Below are positions 43,730-53,341 of a stretch of 54,044 bases of DNA, in pieces. Position 1 is the first letter of the stretch. Each line of letters starts with the position of its first letter. The position numbers and the translations under genes are program-made. A model generated the notes under the pieces. It saw nothing but the letters and a program-made list of their open reading frames with translations, was not told the DNA's origin and did not search any database. Origin of the DNA: Methanobacteriaceae archaeon (GTDB taxonomy: Archaea; Methanobacteriota; Methanobacteria; Methanobacteriales; Methanobacteriaceae); assembly GCA_030539615.1 (NCBI GenBank), contig JAUNXU010000002.1, forward strand, positions 1-54,044, written 5' to 3'.

Positions 43730-45076
43730 ATGTCTCAAAAAGAAAGCATTCTAAAATATAACCTAGAATTACCAAAACTAAATTCTGATGAATTAAACGA
43801 ATATAATAACATAAAAAATGAAATAATACAACTTAAATTAAATAATAACATAACAATAACACAAAAAGAAATAAAAAAGATACTAAAACAACACAACATA
43901 AAAAATCAAGAAAATATACTACAAAAAATAACACAAGAATTAACAGGATACAAAGAATTAACACCACTTATTGAAGATGATAATTTAGAAGAAATAATGA
44001 TCATTGGAAACAATAAACCAGTATACATATATCATAGAACAAAAGGAATGATGAAAACAAATTTAATATTTACAAAAGAATCACAAATAAGACAAATAAT
44101 AGATAAAATTGCCCAACAAGTAAATAGAAAAATAGATCAACAAACACCAATATTAGATGCAAGATTAAAAGATGGGTCAAGAGTAAATGCAACAATACCC
44201 CCAATATCTTCTGATGGATCAACATTAACAATAAGAAAATTTAAAAAAGATCCATTAACAATCATAGATTTAATAAATAATAAAACATTAACTACTCATT
44301 TAGCAGCTTTTTTATGGTTATCTATAGAAGGATTAGGAATAAATCCAATAAATATGATAATAGCTGGAGGAACAGGATCAGGAAAAACAACAACATTAAA
44401 TACATTAACAACATTTATACCATCATATGAAAGATTAATTACAATAGAAGATACATTAGAAATACAAACAGCACATAAACATACAATACGATTAGAAACA
44501 AGACCTCCAAATATAGAACAAAAAGGTGAAATTACAATGGATATGTTATTAAAAAATTCATTAAGACAAAGACCTGATAAAATAATTGTAGGTGAAGTTA
44601 GATCAAAAGAAGCAATGACATTATTCACAGCATTAAATACAGGACATTCTGGAATGGGAACTGTACATGCAAATACAACAAAAGAAACAATTTCACGTTT
44701 AAGAAATCCACCAATGAATGTTCCACAAATAATGATAACTTCCTTAAATTATATTATAATGCAAAATCGATTATATAATGCTAAACAAGGAACAATCAGA
44801 CGAATAACTGAAGTAGCCGAAATTGTAGGATCTGAACAAGATCAAATACAATTAAATAAAATCTATCAATATAATAATAAAAAAGATACATTAGATTACA
44901 CTGCAATAACATGTGTTGCATTAAGAGAAATTGCTAAAAAGAAAGGAATAACAACAAAAGAAATAGAAGATGAACTTAAAAAAAGACAAAAAACACTAGA
45001 ATACATGCAAGAGAAAAATATCCATCAAATAGATGATGTTCAAGAAATAATAGATCAATATTATAAAAATCAATAA
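43730..45076 (+). CDS. Type II/IV secretion ATPase (TadA/FlaI-like)
   Basis: This 448-residue cytoplasmic ATPase drives assembly of pilus-like filaments. It has the conserved N-terminal half (LTGYKELTPLIEDDNLEEIM), a Walker A GGTGSGKTTT (from residue 213), the Asp box around ITIEDTLEIQ, a Walker B KIIVGEVRS with GHSGMGTVHAN, and a C-terminal helical tail. AAGGAG is about 16 nt upstream, further than usual. The membrane partner follows 2 nt later. No archaellum genes are nearby, so a type IV pilus or Tad-like surface structure is more likely than an archaellum. No pilin or prepilin peptidase gene is seen in the window. Confidence 0.88.
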   Translation: MSQKESILKYNLELPKLNSDELNEYNNIKNEIIQLKLNNNITITQKEIKKILKQHNIKNQENILQKITQELTGYKELTPLIEDDNLEEIMIIGNNKPVYIYHRTKGMMKTNLIFTKESQIRQIIDKIAQQVNRKIDQQTPILDARLKDGSRVNATIPPISSDGSTLTIRKFKKDPLTIIDLINNKTLTTHLAAFLWLSIEGLGINPINMIIAGGTGSGKTTTLNTLTTFIPSYERLITIEDTLEIQTAHKHTIRLETRPPNIEQKGEITMDMLLKNSLRQRPDKIIVGEVRSKEAMTLFTALNTGHSGMGTVHANTTKETISRLRNPPMNVPQIMITSLNYIIMQNRLYNAKQGTIRRITEVAEIVGSEQDQIQLNKIYQYNNKKDTLDYTAITCVALREIAKKKGITTKEIEDELKKRQKTLEYMQEKNIHQIDDVQEIIDQYYKNQ

Positions 45077-45078
45077 AA

Positions 45079-45966
45079 ATGATAATTGAAACACTTATAA
45101 AAGTTGGGAAATTAACAACAGATACATATAATTATATAAAAAAATATGATAATATTTCAAATAATTTAAAAGAAAAAATAAAAGAAAAAGAAGCTAATAC
45201 TCATGATATAACTGATAAAAGTATAGATGAATTAATTAAAGAAAATACAAAAAAACAGGAAACAATAACTGCTAATATGAAAATAATATCTGTAATGATA
45301 TTAATAACGCTAATTGTTTCTTTAATATTTTTAAAAATACAAGAAACTCTTATAATACTTTGTATAATCATAGGAGTAATTGTATTAATAAAATTATTGC
45401 CTAAAATAAAAAAACAAAATTATTCAAATGAAATTATGCAAGAATTACCATATGCACTAAGACAAATGTCAATAGAATTATCCTCAGGACAAGGATTATA
45501 TGATTCAATGAATTCCATAACAAAAAGTGACTATGGATCATTAAGTGAAGAATTTAAATGGGTATTAGAAGATATACATTATGGAGAAGATAATAAAAAA
45601 GCATTTGAAAAAATGCAAGGAAGAATAGATTTAGAAATTATGGATCGGGTAATTGGACAAATTATAAGAACACTTAACACTGGTGGAGATTTATCTCAAA
45701 CACTTACAACAATTGCTGATGAAAATATGTTTATATTACAAATGAAATACAAAGAATATTCTCAAAAATTAAACTCATTCATGCTTATATATATGTTTAT
45801 AGCAGTACTTGCCCCTGTAATAAGTTTTATAATGTTAATAGCAGCTTCAACAGTAATGGGATCAATAGTATCTAAAGAAATAATATTAATATTATACTTA
45901 TTTTTCTTTCCATTAATTATTTCATTTATAATATTAATAGTAAAAAAATTTGAACCAAAATTATAA
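45079..45966 (+). CDS. Type II secretion system F-domain membrane protein (TadC-like)
   Basis: This 295-residue protein is the membrane platform for the adjacent ATPase. It has an N-terminal charged region, two spans near 70-110 (ISVMILITLIVSLIFL), the GspF-type cytoplasmic domain (LPYALRQMSIELSSGQGLYDS and LNTGGDLSQTL), and two C-terminal spans. It starts 2 nt after the ATPase stop, so the pair is cotranscribed and probably cotranslated. Which filament it builds is not visible from this window. Confidence 0.85.
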   Translation: MIIETLIKVGKLTTDTYNYIKKYDNISNNLKEKIKEKEANTHDITDKSIDELIKENTKKQETITANMKIISVMILITLIVSLIFLKIQETLIILCIIIGVIVLIKLLPKIKKQNYSNEIMQELPYALRQMSIELSSGQGLYDSMNSITKSDYGSLSEEFKWVLEDIHYGEDNKKAFEKMQGRIDLEIMDRVIGQIIRTLNTGGDLSQTLTTIADENMFILQMKYKEYSQKLNSFMLIYMFIAVLAPVISFIMLIAASTVMGSIVSKEIILILYLFFFPLIISFIILIVKKFEPKL

Positions 45967-46030
45967 AACTTTAATATTAAAAAATAATATAAATAATATT
46001 ATAATAAAAAAATCATGGGGAAGGTAGGTC

Positions 46031-46915
46031 ATGACAAAAGAGGATGAAGATTTTATAAAAAATTTCCATAAAAACAGAGATTTAAATGCCCAGTTTTCTA
46101 TAAATAATAAGGAAATAAAAAAATCAATAAATGGTAAAGACTACATAGAGTTCACGTTATCTGATAAAAGTGGGGAAATAAAAGGGCGAATGTTTCCTAA
46201 AAACATACAAGAGATCTATAATGCAGTTCAAACTGGGGAAGTTATAACAACAATTGGGAAAATACAAGAATTTCCTAAAGACTCAGGGAAATATAATATT
46301 ATCATAAAAAAAATATATCCTATTAAAACATATGATGAAGAAGATTTTGTAAGAAAACTTCCTAATAAAGATGAAAAAATAGAAGAAATAGAAAAACTTA
46401 TAGAAACAATAGATGATGTAGAATTAAGACAGTTAATAGATGCCATTTTTGATGAAGAAACATTAAATAAATTTTATAATGCACCAGCAGCAAAATTCCA
46501 TCACCATAATTATATTGGAGGATTACTTGAACATACACTTGAAGTGATGGTGATCTGTCAAGCAATAAGTAAATTATATCCCCAAATAGATAGGAATATA
46601 CTTATAACTGGAGCATTATTACATGATATTGGGAAAATAGAAATATATTCATATGATAATGCTAAAATAGATATAAATCAGAAAGGACAATTATTAGAAC
46701 ATTTATACATATCTGCTCAACTTATAGAAGAAAAATCAAAAGAAATTAACTTATCTGATGAAAAAAGGTTACATTTAATTCATATGGCATTAAGTCATCA
46801 TGGGGATAAAGATTTAGGTTGGGGATCAGCAGCCGATCCAAAAACAGTAGAAGCAGTAGCATTACATCAAGCTGATGATTTAAGTGCAAAAATAAGAAAT
46901 AATATTCAAGAGTAA
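46031..46915 (+). CDS. OB-fold plus HD-domain nuclease (YhaM-like)
   Basis: This 294-residue protein combines an N-terminal OB-fold nucleic-acid-binding domain (about 15-105, with IEFTLSDKSGEIKGRMF) and an HD phosphohydrolase domain (His in HHHNYIGGLLEHTLEV, HD in LLHDIGKIE, later HMALSHHG). This is the architecture of YhaM/CBF1, a 3'-5' exoribonuclease in bacteria, and of archaeal relatives. GGGGAAGGTAGGT provides a ribosome site. It stands alone between the pilus genes and ino1. A role in RNA or single-strand DNA trimming is inferred. Confidence 0.8.
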   Translation: MTKEDEDFIKNFHKNRDLNAQFSINNKEIKKSINGKDYIEFTLSDKSGEIKGRMFPKNIQEIYNAVQTGEVITTIGKIQEFPKDSGKYNIIIKKIYPIKTYDEEDFVRKLPNKDEKIEEIEKLIETIDDVELRQLIDAIFDEETLNKFYNAPAAKFHHHNYIGGLLEHTLEVMVICQAISKLYPQIDRNILITGALLHDIGKIEIYSYDNAKIDINQKGQLLEHLYISAQLIEEKSKEINLSDEKRLHLIHMALSHHGDKDLGWGSAADPKTVEAVALHQADDLSAKIRNNIQE

Positions 46916-47080
46916 ACTTAATAAAAAACTAAAATACTAAACTTTAATATAAAAAAACAAGAAAAATAAGAAATAGAATACTAGACGGATTTCAGAAATT
47001 AAAATAAAATCAGAGTATACTATTTAAACACGATATCAACTTTTCAACAAAAAAAGGAATAATTAGAAGGTGCAATATAA

Positions 47081-48184
47081 TTGAGTAAAATAAAAATAGG
47101 AATCGTAGGATTGGGTAACTGTGCAAGTTCATTAATACAAGGAATATACTATTATCAAGATAAAGATCCTGAAAGTGCAATAGGACTTATGCATTGGGAA
47201 ATCAATGGATATAAACCATCAGATATAGAGGTTGTCGCTGCGATAGATATAGATGGAAGAAAAGTAGGTAAAGATGTAAATGAAGCAATATTTGAAAAAC
47301 CTAATTGTACTACAATTTTTCAAGAAAATTTACCTAAAACAAATGTTATAGTATCTATGGGAAATGTTAAAGATGGTGTATCACCACATATGGAAAATCA
47401 GGAAAAAGATAGAACTTTTATAGTATCATCTGAAAAATCAAAAACAAAAGAAGAGATAGTACAATTATTAAAAGATAGTGAAGCAGAAATATTAGTAAAT
47501 TATTTACCGGTTGGATCAGAAGAAGCAGGAAAATTCTATGCTGAATGTGCATTAGATGCAGGTATAGCATTTATTAATTGTGTACCAATATTCATAGTAA
47601 GTGATCCTGAAATAGAACAAAAATTCCAAGAAAAGAATATTCCATGTATTGGCGATGATATTAAAGCACAAATTGGTGCAACAATAACTCATAGAACACT
47701 TGCTAATTTATTCATGGATCGTGGAGTAAAATTAGAAAGAACATATCAATTAAATACTGGTGGAAATACTGATTTCTTAAACATGTCAAATACTGATAGA
47801 CTAAAATCAAAAAGAGAATCTAAAACTGAAGCAGTACAATCAGTATTAAAAGAAAGATTACCTGATAATGATATACATATAGGACCAAGTGATTATGTTC
47901 CATGGCAAAATGATAATAAATTATGTTTCTTAAGAATGGAAGGAAAAACATTTGGTGATGTACCTATGAATATTGAACTAAGATTAAGTGTAGAAGATAG
48001 TCCAAATTCAGCAGGTTGTGTAATTGATGCTATTCGATGTTGTAAATTAGGATTAGAACGTGGAATTGGTGGAGCTTTAACAAGTATATCTTCTTATACA
48101 ATGAAACATCCTCCTATACAATATCCTGATGATGAAGCATATCAAAAAACAGAAGATTTCATATTTGGAAATCTTGAACGATAA
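47081..48184 (+). CDS. ino1: Myo-inositol-1-phosphate synthase
   Basis: This enzyme turns glucose 6-phosphate into inositol 1-phosphate using NAD and supplies the headgroup for archaetidylinositol lipids. The 367-residue protein has the NAD motif GIVGLGNCASSLIQG, VNYLPVGSEEA, INCVPIFIVSD and the archaeal-type catalytic region GDDIKAQIGATITHR with LNTGGNTDF and KSKRESKTEAV. The start is TTG, with GAAGGTG 8 nt upstream and no competing ATG. It is a single gene with a hairpin after its stop. Confidence 0.93.
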   Translation: MSKIKIGIVGLGNCASSLIQGIYYYQDKDPESAIGLMHWEINGYKPSDIEVVAAIDIDGRKVGKDVNEAIFEKPNCTTIFQENLPKTNVIVSMGNVKDGVSPHMENQEKDRTFIVSSEKSKTKEEIVQLLKDSEAEILVNYLPVGSEEAGKFYAECALDAGIAFINCVPIFIVSDPEIEQKFQEKNIPCIGDDIKAQIGATITHRTLANLFMDRGVKLERTYQLNTGGNTDFLNMSNTDRLKSKRESKTEAVQSVLKERLPDNDIHIGPSDYVPWQNDNKLCFLRMEGKTFGDVPMNIELRLSVEDSPNSAGCVIDAIRCCKLGLERGIGGALTSISSYTMKHPPIQYPDDEAYQKTEDFIFGNLER

Positions 48185-48195
48185 ATAAAAAAAGT

Positions 48196-48225
48196 TAATT
48201 GGAATTTTTAATTATAATCCAATTA
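48196..48225 (+). terminator. Possible terminator after ino1
   Basis: TAATTGGA (48196-48203) and TCCAATTA (48218-48225) form an 8-bp stem with a 14-nt loop, 12 nt past the ino1 stop. The nearest long T-run is some 40 nt further on, so termination here is plausible but not certain. Confidence 0.45.
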
Positions 48226-48340
48226 TTCTTATCTAAAATTTATTTTCAATAAATAAAAAACTTTTTTTAAATTTTATATAATATTAATTCTATTTAAATA
48301 ATATTATTTTTAGTAATAATTAAAAGAAAATAGGAAAATA

Positions 48341-48868
48341 TTATTCATTGTTTATTACTTTTTTTCTTTCATTATTAGGTATTATTCGTAACTTACCATC
48401 TGTGAATGTATTTTCTAGCTCTTTTCCATTATTCATTAGGTGTAATGTTGTAGCAAGAGCTGCTACTTCTGAATGGGGTTGTGTTGTTACAGATGTATTC
48501 CAATCTGCAGCTTCATAAACATCTCCTGGAACGTGGGATCCACCTACAATTATAAGTTTATTTTCTTTTGTTTTATCAAGTTCTTTTACTGTTTCTTGTA
48601 TTGGTTTTCCATACATGGTTAAATGTAATATTTCATAATTTTCTTTTTTGTGTTGTTTTATAACTTTCTTATAACTATCACTATATTCTATTTGAAAGTC
48701 TCCACCCCAATTTTCTACAACTTGATTTACTGAGTTAATCACACTTTTATCATGATCTCCAGTTAATATTACTTTGTTTGCCATAAATGCTCGTGAAGTT
48801 AGGCATACATGAGTTGTAATTCTAGCATCTCTACCACTTCTGTGATCTAATCTTAATACGGTTATCAT
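48341..48868 (-). CDS. trm56: tRNA (cytidine(56)-2'-O)-methyltransferase
   Basis: aTrm56 methylates the ribose of C56 in archaeal tRNAs, stabilising the elbow. The 175-residue protein has the SPOUT-class N-terminus VLRLDHRSGRDARITTHVCLTSRAF, the knot region IIVGGSHVPGDVYEAADWN, and VTTQPHSEVAALATTLH. AAGGA lies before the ATG. It follows cobS by 12 nt on the - strand and is probably cotranscribed with cbiS-cobS, although its function is unrelated. Confidence 0.94.
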   Translation of the reverse strand: MITVLRLDHRSGRDARITTHVCLTSRAFMANKVILTGDHDKSVINSVNQVVENWGGDFQIEYSDSYKKVIKQHKKENYEILHLTMYGKPIQETVKELDKTKENKLIIVGGSHVPGDVYEAADWNTSVTTQPHSEVAALATTLHLMNNGKELENTFTDGKLRIIPNNERKKVINNE

Positions 48869-48880
48869 TTTTTTGTTCCT

Positions 48881-49669
48881 TTAAATTAAATTTAATGTTA
48901 TTATTATCATTATTATACTAATTACTCTTGAAAATTCATTTGCTGTTCCCATACAATCTCCATTTACACAATTAAAATTTTTATGGGCTGTGTACATAAT
49001 CCATAATCCACCTATTATTCCTCCAATTATACCAACTATTCCTGAAATACCTAATATAAAATAAGATAATGCCATACTAATAATGGTAGTCATAATTAAT
49101 AATTTATTATTTAATCCTTTCATAAACATTTGACCAATACCATCTTTTGTAGGTTTACCATATTGTATAACTGTTAACATGCCTATTTTAGAAGCTATTT
49201 CTGCAGTTATAATTGTAGGTATAATATATGTAATAGGTACTGAAGCATATGCTGCTATTGTACTTAAAGATATTAATATTAATGTTGCTATACCACCTGT
49301 ACCTATATTAGTATCTTTCATTACATTAATTTTTTTTTCGAAAGTTCCATGAACCATAGTTCCATCTCCAAAATCAATAACACCATCTAAATGATTAAAG
49401 CCTGTTATCCACATAATACTTGCATATATTAATGTGGCTACTAATATTGGTTGTAGATGAAATATATTATAACTAACATAAGCAATTATTACTCCAAGAA
49501 CACTTACTATTATACTAATATATGGCCAAAGAATTATACTTCCAATTGTTTCGTCTAAACTTATTTCTCTTTTTATTGGAATTATTGTAGAAAAACCTAT
49601 TATTCCAAGAATACCATTTAAACTAAAATTTAATAGAAGATCTTTATTATTTCTTGTTTTTTCATTCAT
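48881..49669 (-). CDS. cobS: Adenosylcobinamide-GDP ribazoletransferase (cobalamin synthase)
   Basis: CobS joins adenosylcobinamide-GDP and alpha-ribazole (phosphate) at the membrane in the last steps of corrinoid synthesis. The 262-residue protein has about six membrane spans, the nucleotide/metal motif FNHLDGVIDFGDG, the basic region KKINVMKDTNIGTGG and C-terminal NGDCMGTANE. It lies 21 nt after cbiS. Corrinoids are needed by the methanol methyltransferase system that feeds MtaA. Confidence 0.92.
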   Translation of the reverse strand: MNEKTRNNKDLLLNFSLNGILGIIGFSTIIPIKREISLDETIGSIILWPYISIIVSVLGVIIAYVSYNIFHLQPILVATLIYASIMWITGFNHLDGVIDFGDGTMVHGTFEKKINVMKDTNIGTGGIATLILISLSTIAAYASVPITYIIPTIITAEIASKIGMLTVIQYGKPTKDGIGQMFMKGLNNKLLIMTTIISMALSYFILGISGIVGIIGGIIGGLWIMYTAHKNFNCVNGDCMGTANEFSRVISIIMIIITLNLI

Positions 49670-49690
49670 TAGTTTAACACGCTCTTATTT

Positions 49691-50650
49691 TTACTCATCA
49701 AAGTTTAAATTATCTTCAAAGATTTTAGATACACATCCTGCAATTAAACCTCCAATAATATCATCAACAGATGGACCTAATTTACTTAATATTCCGGGTT
49801 TCTTTTTATCATATATTGTGAAATTAAATATGGCTTTAGTTCCAGATATTTGATTTGCAATAGCCATACCCATTATTTCATCCATATATAAATAAGCTGG
49901 ATCATCATCAACATTGATTCCTTTTATTCTGTAATGGTCATAATCTTCTTCTAATCGTATAGCTGCAATAAGATAAGATACTACATTAATATCTTTTAAA
50001 GAATGGATAATTTGTTTAGCTAATTTATCTTTAAGTTTATCATATTCTTCTGGATCAACATCAACAATTAATTCCATACCTGCTTCAACCATATCATCTA
50101 ATGTAACACCAATACCTTCAATAAATCCCATAATATCTTTAGGATAACCAAAATTGGCCAATGCTTTTTTAACTGCTTTACTAATAACAGTTTTTACACT
50201 ATAATTTAATGATAAATCTGGTGAAACAGTATTTTTATTTTCACCTTTACATGCAACAAATGATATATTATAAAAATTACCTAATTGATTATCTAACTTA
50301 TTTTTACTAATAGCATCAACATCCCATAATGATGTAGATATACTTTCAGTAATTATACGAAATATGTTTAGCATCATATTATTATCTAATTTAGCATCAA
50401 TAATTAATGAAGCATTAATAAAAAAACTAGATTTAATATAATCAATTGTTACAATAGCACACATATCATCTTCAACAACAATTCCAGGATGAAATTCATT
50501 AGCAAAATCATTATAATGATTCTGAAAAGAATCATGATACTTAAAACAGTATCCATCAAGATTACCTAGAATATAAAGATCTTCTTTTGATTTTACAATT
50601 AAACCATCATCGGTTTTAACAAGATCAACACCTTCTATAACATTTTCCAT
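49691..50650 (-). CDS. cbiS: CbiS-like fusion: adenosylcobinamide amidohydrolase plus alpha-ribazole phosphatase
   Basis: This protein of about 319 residues has two domains. The C-terminal one (about 170-319) resembles CobZ/PgpA-type phosphatases, with DEIMGMAIANQISG, FNFTIYDKKKPGILSKLG and SVDDIIGGLIAG. The N-terminal one (about 1-160) resembles CbiZ, which strips the nucleotide loop from salvaged corrinoids. The same fusion is known as CbiS in archaea. I place the start at the ATG at 50650; the preceding TTG is closer to the GGAGGA ribosome site. Being upstream of cobS supports a corrinoid-salvage role. The N-terminal assignment is less certain than the C-terminal. Confidence 0.7.
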   Translation of the reverse strand: MENVIEGVDLVKTDDGLIVKSKEDLYILGNLDGYCFKYHDSFQNHYNDFANEFHPGIVVEDDMCAIVTIDYIKSSFFINASLIIDAKLDNNMMLNIFRIITESISTSLWDVDAISKNKLDNQLGNFYNISFVACKGENKNTVSPDLSLNYSVKTVISKAVKKALANFGYPKDIMGFIEGIGVTLDDMVEAGMELIVDVDPEEYDKLKDKLAKQIIHSLKDINVVSYLIAAIRLEEDYDHYRIKGINVDDDPAYLYMDEIMGMAIANQISGTKAIFNFTIYDKKKPGILSKLGPSVDDIIGGLIAGCVSKIFEDNLNFDE

Positions 50651-50813
50651 CAAAATAATTCCTCCATTAAAAAATAAAAAAACTCAATATTCTTAAAGTT
50701 TTATATAATTATATATTATATTTTATATCAATAATATCTATTATAAATATAATAATTAACAATCTATTAAAAAATAATATTTTATAATATAATTAAATTT
50801 AGTTATAAATCCA

Positions 50814-51473
50814 CTAACCATTAATTAATTTATCCCTAATATAATCTAATTTATCACCAAATAACTCCTTATAAAACTTAATAATAAAACCAATTAAAAT
50901 AGCTGCAACAATAGTACCTTCTCTTACTCCAACTAATTTTCCAAAGAAAATAAATGATAAAATAGCACCACAGATAACCATGTTTGAATCAATAAACGGT
51001 TTAATTTTACTAAATTCTTTATGTAAAACTTTAGCAATAGATAATACAATACCTTCACCAGGCATGTACATTACACCAGCTTTAACTTCAATTAATATAC
51101 CAAAAGCTAAAGTAAATGCTCCAATTAAACAAGTTATCCATTCTAGAACATATCCATTAACAGTAACTCCTGATAATAAATAAAGATTTAAATCAGTAAA
51201 ATATCCAAATGGTATGAGTGTAACTATTTGTAATAATTGCTCTTTTTTAAAATCTTTTCTAAGAATTAAAATTTGGATTAAAACAAGAAATATATTAAAA
51301 AGAATAGTAAATTCACCAACACTTAATGGAAAATTTAGACTTAAAATATAAGGTATGCAAGAAATAGGTGAAGTACCTAAGTTAGCTTTAATGGATAAAG
51401 AGACACCTAAAGTCATAAAAAATAATCCAATAAATAAAATACCATATCTAACTGTTATTTCTCTTATTTTCAT
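50814..51473 (-). CDS. YczE/YyaS-like integral membrane protein
   Basis: This 219-residue protein has about five or six membrane spans. It shows the family pattern of COG2364 (YczE/YitT-like): GLFFMTLGVSLSIKANLGTSPISC at the N-terminus, GILIEVKAGVMYMPGEGIVLSIAK, and GVREGTIVAAILIGFIIKFY near the end. There is no ribosome site upstream of the ATG (TTTACTTA precedes), so it may be leaderless. Members occur in bacteria and archaea without an established function, some near sulfur- or peptide-related genes. It lies divergent to trkH. Confidence 0.75.
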   Translation of the reverse strand: MKIREITVRYGILFIGLFFMTLGVSLSIKANLGTSPISCIPYILSLNFPLSVGEFTILFNIFLVLIQILILRKDFKKEQLLQIVTLIPFGYFTDLNLYLLSGVTVNGYVLEWITCLIGAFTLAFGILIEVKAGVMYMPGEGIVLSIAKVLHKEFSKIKPFIDSNMVICGAILSFIFFGKLVGVREGTIVAAILIGFIIKFYKELFGDKLDYIRDKLING

Positions 51474-51609
51474 TAAGTAAATATATGTTTTTTATCATAT
51501 TTAAATTAATAAATAGATTTTAATGATTTTAAGATAGATTTATCAATAAAAAACAAAATATTAATTAATAATATTTAAAATAATTTTTTTTTATTAGGTG
51601 AAAATTTTC

Positions 51610-53103
51610 ATGTCAAAAATTACAGATGTTAGTAGAAATGAACTATATACAGTATTAAGATATATTGGTAAAGTATGTAAATTATTAGCAATAGCAATGA
51701 TTATACCTGTAATAATTTCTTTCATATATAATGAAGAAGGTTATACAATTCCTTTTCTTTTTACAGCAGGTATTACATATTTAATTGGATTTTTATTAGA
51801 AAAATATTTTATATCAGAAACAAAACTTTCAACAAAAAGTGCAATGATTTTTTCAACAGTAATCTGGTTAGTAGTTTGTGCATTAAGTGCATTACCTTAT
51901 TTTTTAACAAGTGAACTTTCCTATTTGGATAGTTTTTTTGAAGCAATGAGTGGATTTACAACAACAGGATATAGTATGTATTCTGATTTAGAATTAGTTT
52001 CATATACTATTCATTTTTGGAGAGGATTAACACAATGGTTAGGTGGTTTAGGAATAGTATTTATAGCATTAGCTGTTATAAATTCAATAAAAAATAATGT
52101 AAATTTATTATACCTTTCAGAAGGACGAGAAGAAAGAATATTTCCCAGTATTAGAAAAACTACCAGAGTAATATTCTATATATACACTGGAGCAAGTATA
52201 ATAGGAATTATACTATATGTTATTGCAGGAATGCCTGTATTTGATGCAATATTCCATACATTTTCAGCAATTTCAACAGGTGGAGCTGCAATGCACAATA
52301 ATAGTTTACTTTATTACAATAATTTTTATATAGAATGTGTTGCAATGGCATTAATGATATTTGGAGCAACTAATTTTCTTTTAATTTATGAAGTTCTTAT
52401 GGGTAACTGGAAAGCATATTTCAAAGATATAGAAACAAAAGTATTCTTACCTTGCGTATTAATTAGTATTCTCTTAATATTATTAATGTTATGGGGATAT
52501 GATGCTTTTGGATCAAATATATTAGTTAATTTAAGATATGATATTTTCCAAGTATTTTCTGCAATAACAACAACAGGACTTCAAACAACATTTAATCCAG
52601 CTTTAAGTATAAAATGGGGAAGTATCGGAATGGTATTATTAACTTTACTAATGGTAATTGGAGGTGGATCAGGATCAACTGCAGGAGGATTAAAATGGTT
52701 AAGAATAGGTGTATTAACAAAAAGCATATTTTGGGAAGTTAAATCATATATACTACCTAAAAATACAATAGTAAAACAAGAAATTCACCATATAAAAAAT
52801 ATAAAAGTAAGTAATGAACAACTAAGAATAACAGGAATATTTGTATATACCTATATTGTAATGTTCATACTTTCTGTAGTTATCTGTCTTTTATTTTATG
52901 ATAATATACTAGATATAATGTTTGATGTAGCATCTTCATTAAGTAATGTTGGACTATCAAGTGGAATAATATCAAATACATCTCCCGTAGAAATAAAATT
53001 ATTATTCATTCTAAACTTTTGGATAGGACGATTAGAAATATGGCCTGCATTAGTACTAATAGGTTTAATAATAAAAAAAATAACATCTATAAAAAAAGAA
53101 TAA
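51610..53103 (+). CDS. trkH: Potassium uptake channel subunit TrkH
   Basis: TrkH is the membrane channel for K+ (or Na+) uptake. The 497-residue protein has four pore repeats with recognisable filter loops: SGFTTTGYSM, SAISTGGAAM, SAITTTGLQT and SSLSNVGLSS. The conserved LGGLGIVFIALAV and GGGSGSTAGGLKWLR regions are present. I start it at the ATG at 51610, because AGGTGA (51596-51601) is 8 nt before it; the GTG at 51598 lies inside that site. The regulatory partner TrkA is not in the window. Two or three extra hydrophobic spans at the start are usual. Confidence 0.92.
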   Translation: MSKITDVSRNELYTVLRYIGKVCKLLAIAMIIPVIISFIYNEEGYTIPFLFTAGITYLIGFLLEKYFISETKLSTKSAMIFSTVIWLVVCALSALPYFLTSELSYLDSFFEAMSGFTTTGYSMYSDLELVSYTIHFWRGLTQWLGGLGIVFIALAVINSIKNNVNLLYLSEGREERIFPSIRKTTRVIFYIYTGASIIGIILYVIAGMPVFDAIFHTFSAISTGGAAMHNNSLLYYNNFYIECVAMALMIFGATNFLLIYEVLMGNWKAYFKDIETKVFLPCVLISILLILLMLWGYDAFGSNILVNLRYDIFQVFSAITTTGLQTTFNPALSIKWGSIGMVLLTLLMVIGGGSGSTAGGLKWLRIGVLTKSIFWEVKSYILPKNTIVKQEIHHIKNIKVSNEQLRITGIFVYTYIVMFILSVVICLLFYDNILDIMFDVASSLSNVGLSSGIISNTSPVEIKLLFILNFWIGRLEIWPALVLIGLIIKKITSIKKE

Positions 53104-53301
53104 AAAAAATACAAATATTTCTCAATTAACAATTTATTAAAACAAAAAAAATCTAATTCAATAAAAGATGTATAAAGCGTTAATATAGTTATTGAATGAA
53201 TTAAAAATAAAAATAAAAAAATAAATCAAGTAATTATAAGAAACAACAGCTTAAAGAATTATAAAACCAAAAAAATACATAAAATAAGATGTTTCAGAAT
53301 A

Positions 53302-53318
53302 GGGAAAACTATATATAT
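53302..53318 (+). promoter_or_regulatory. Strong BRE/TATA promoter in gene-free DNA
   Basis: The sequence GGGAAAACTATATATAT combines a purine-rich BRE-like GGGAAAA with a long TATA box (53310-53318), close to the archaeal consensus for stable-RNA and other strong promoters. Transcription would start near 53342. No protein gene follows within 700 bp; a structured segment does. Confidence 0.5.
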
Positions 53319-53341
53319 GATGTTAACTTATACAATAAATA

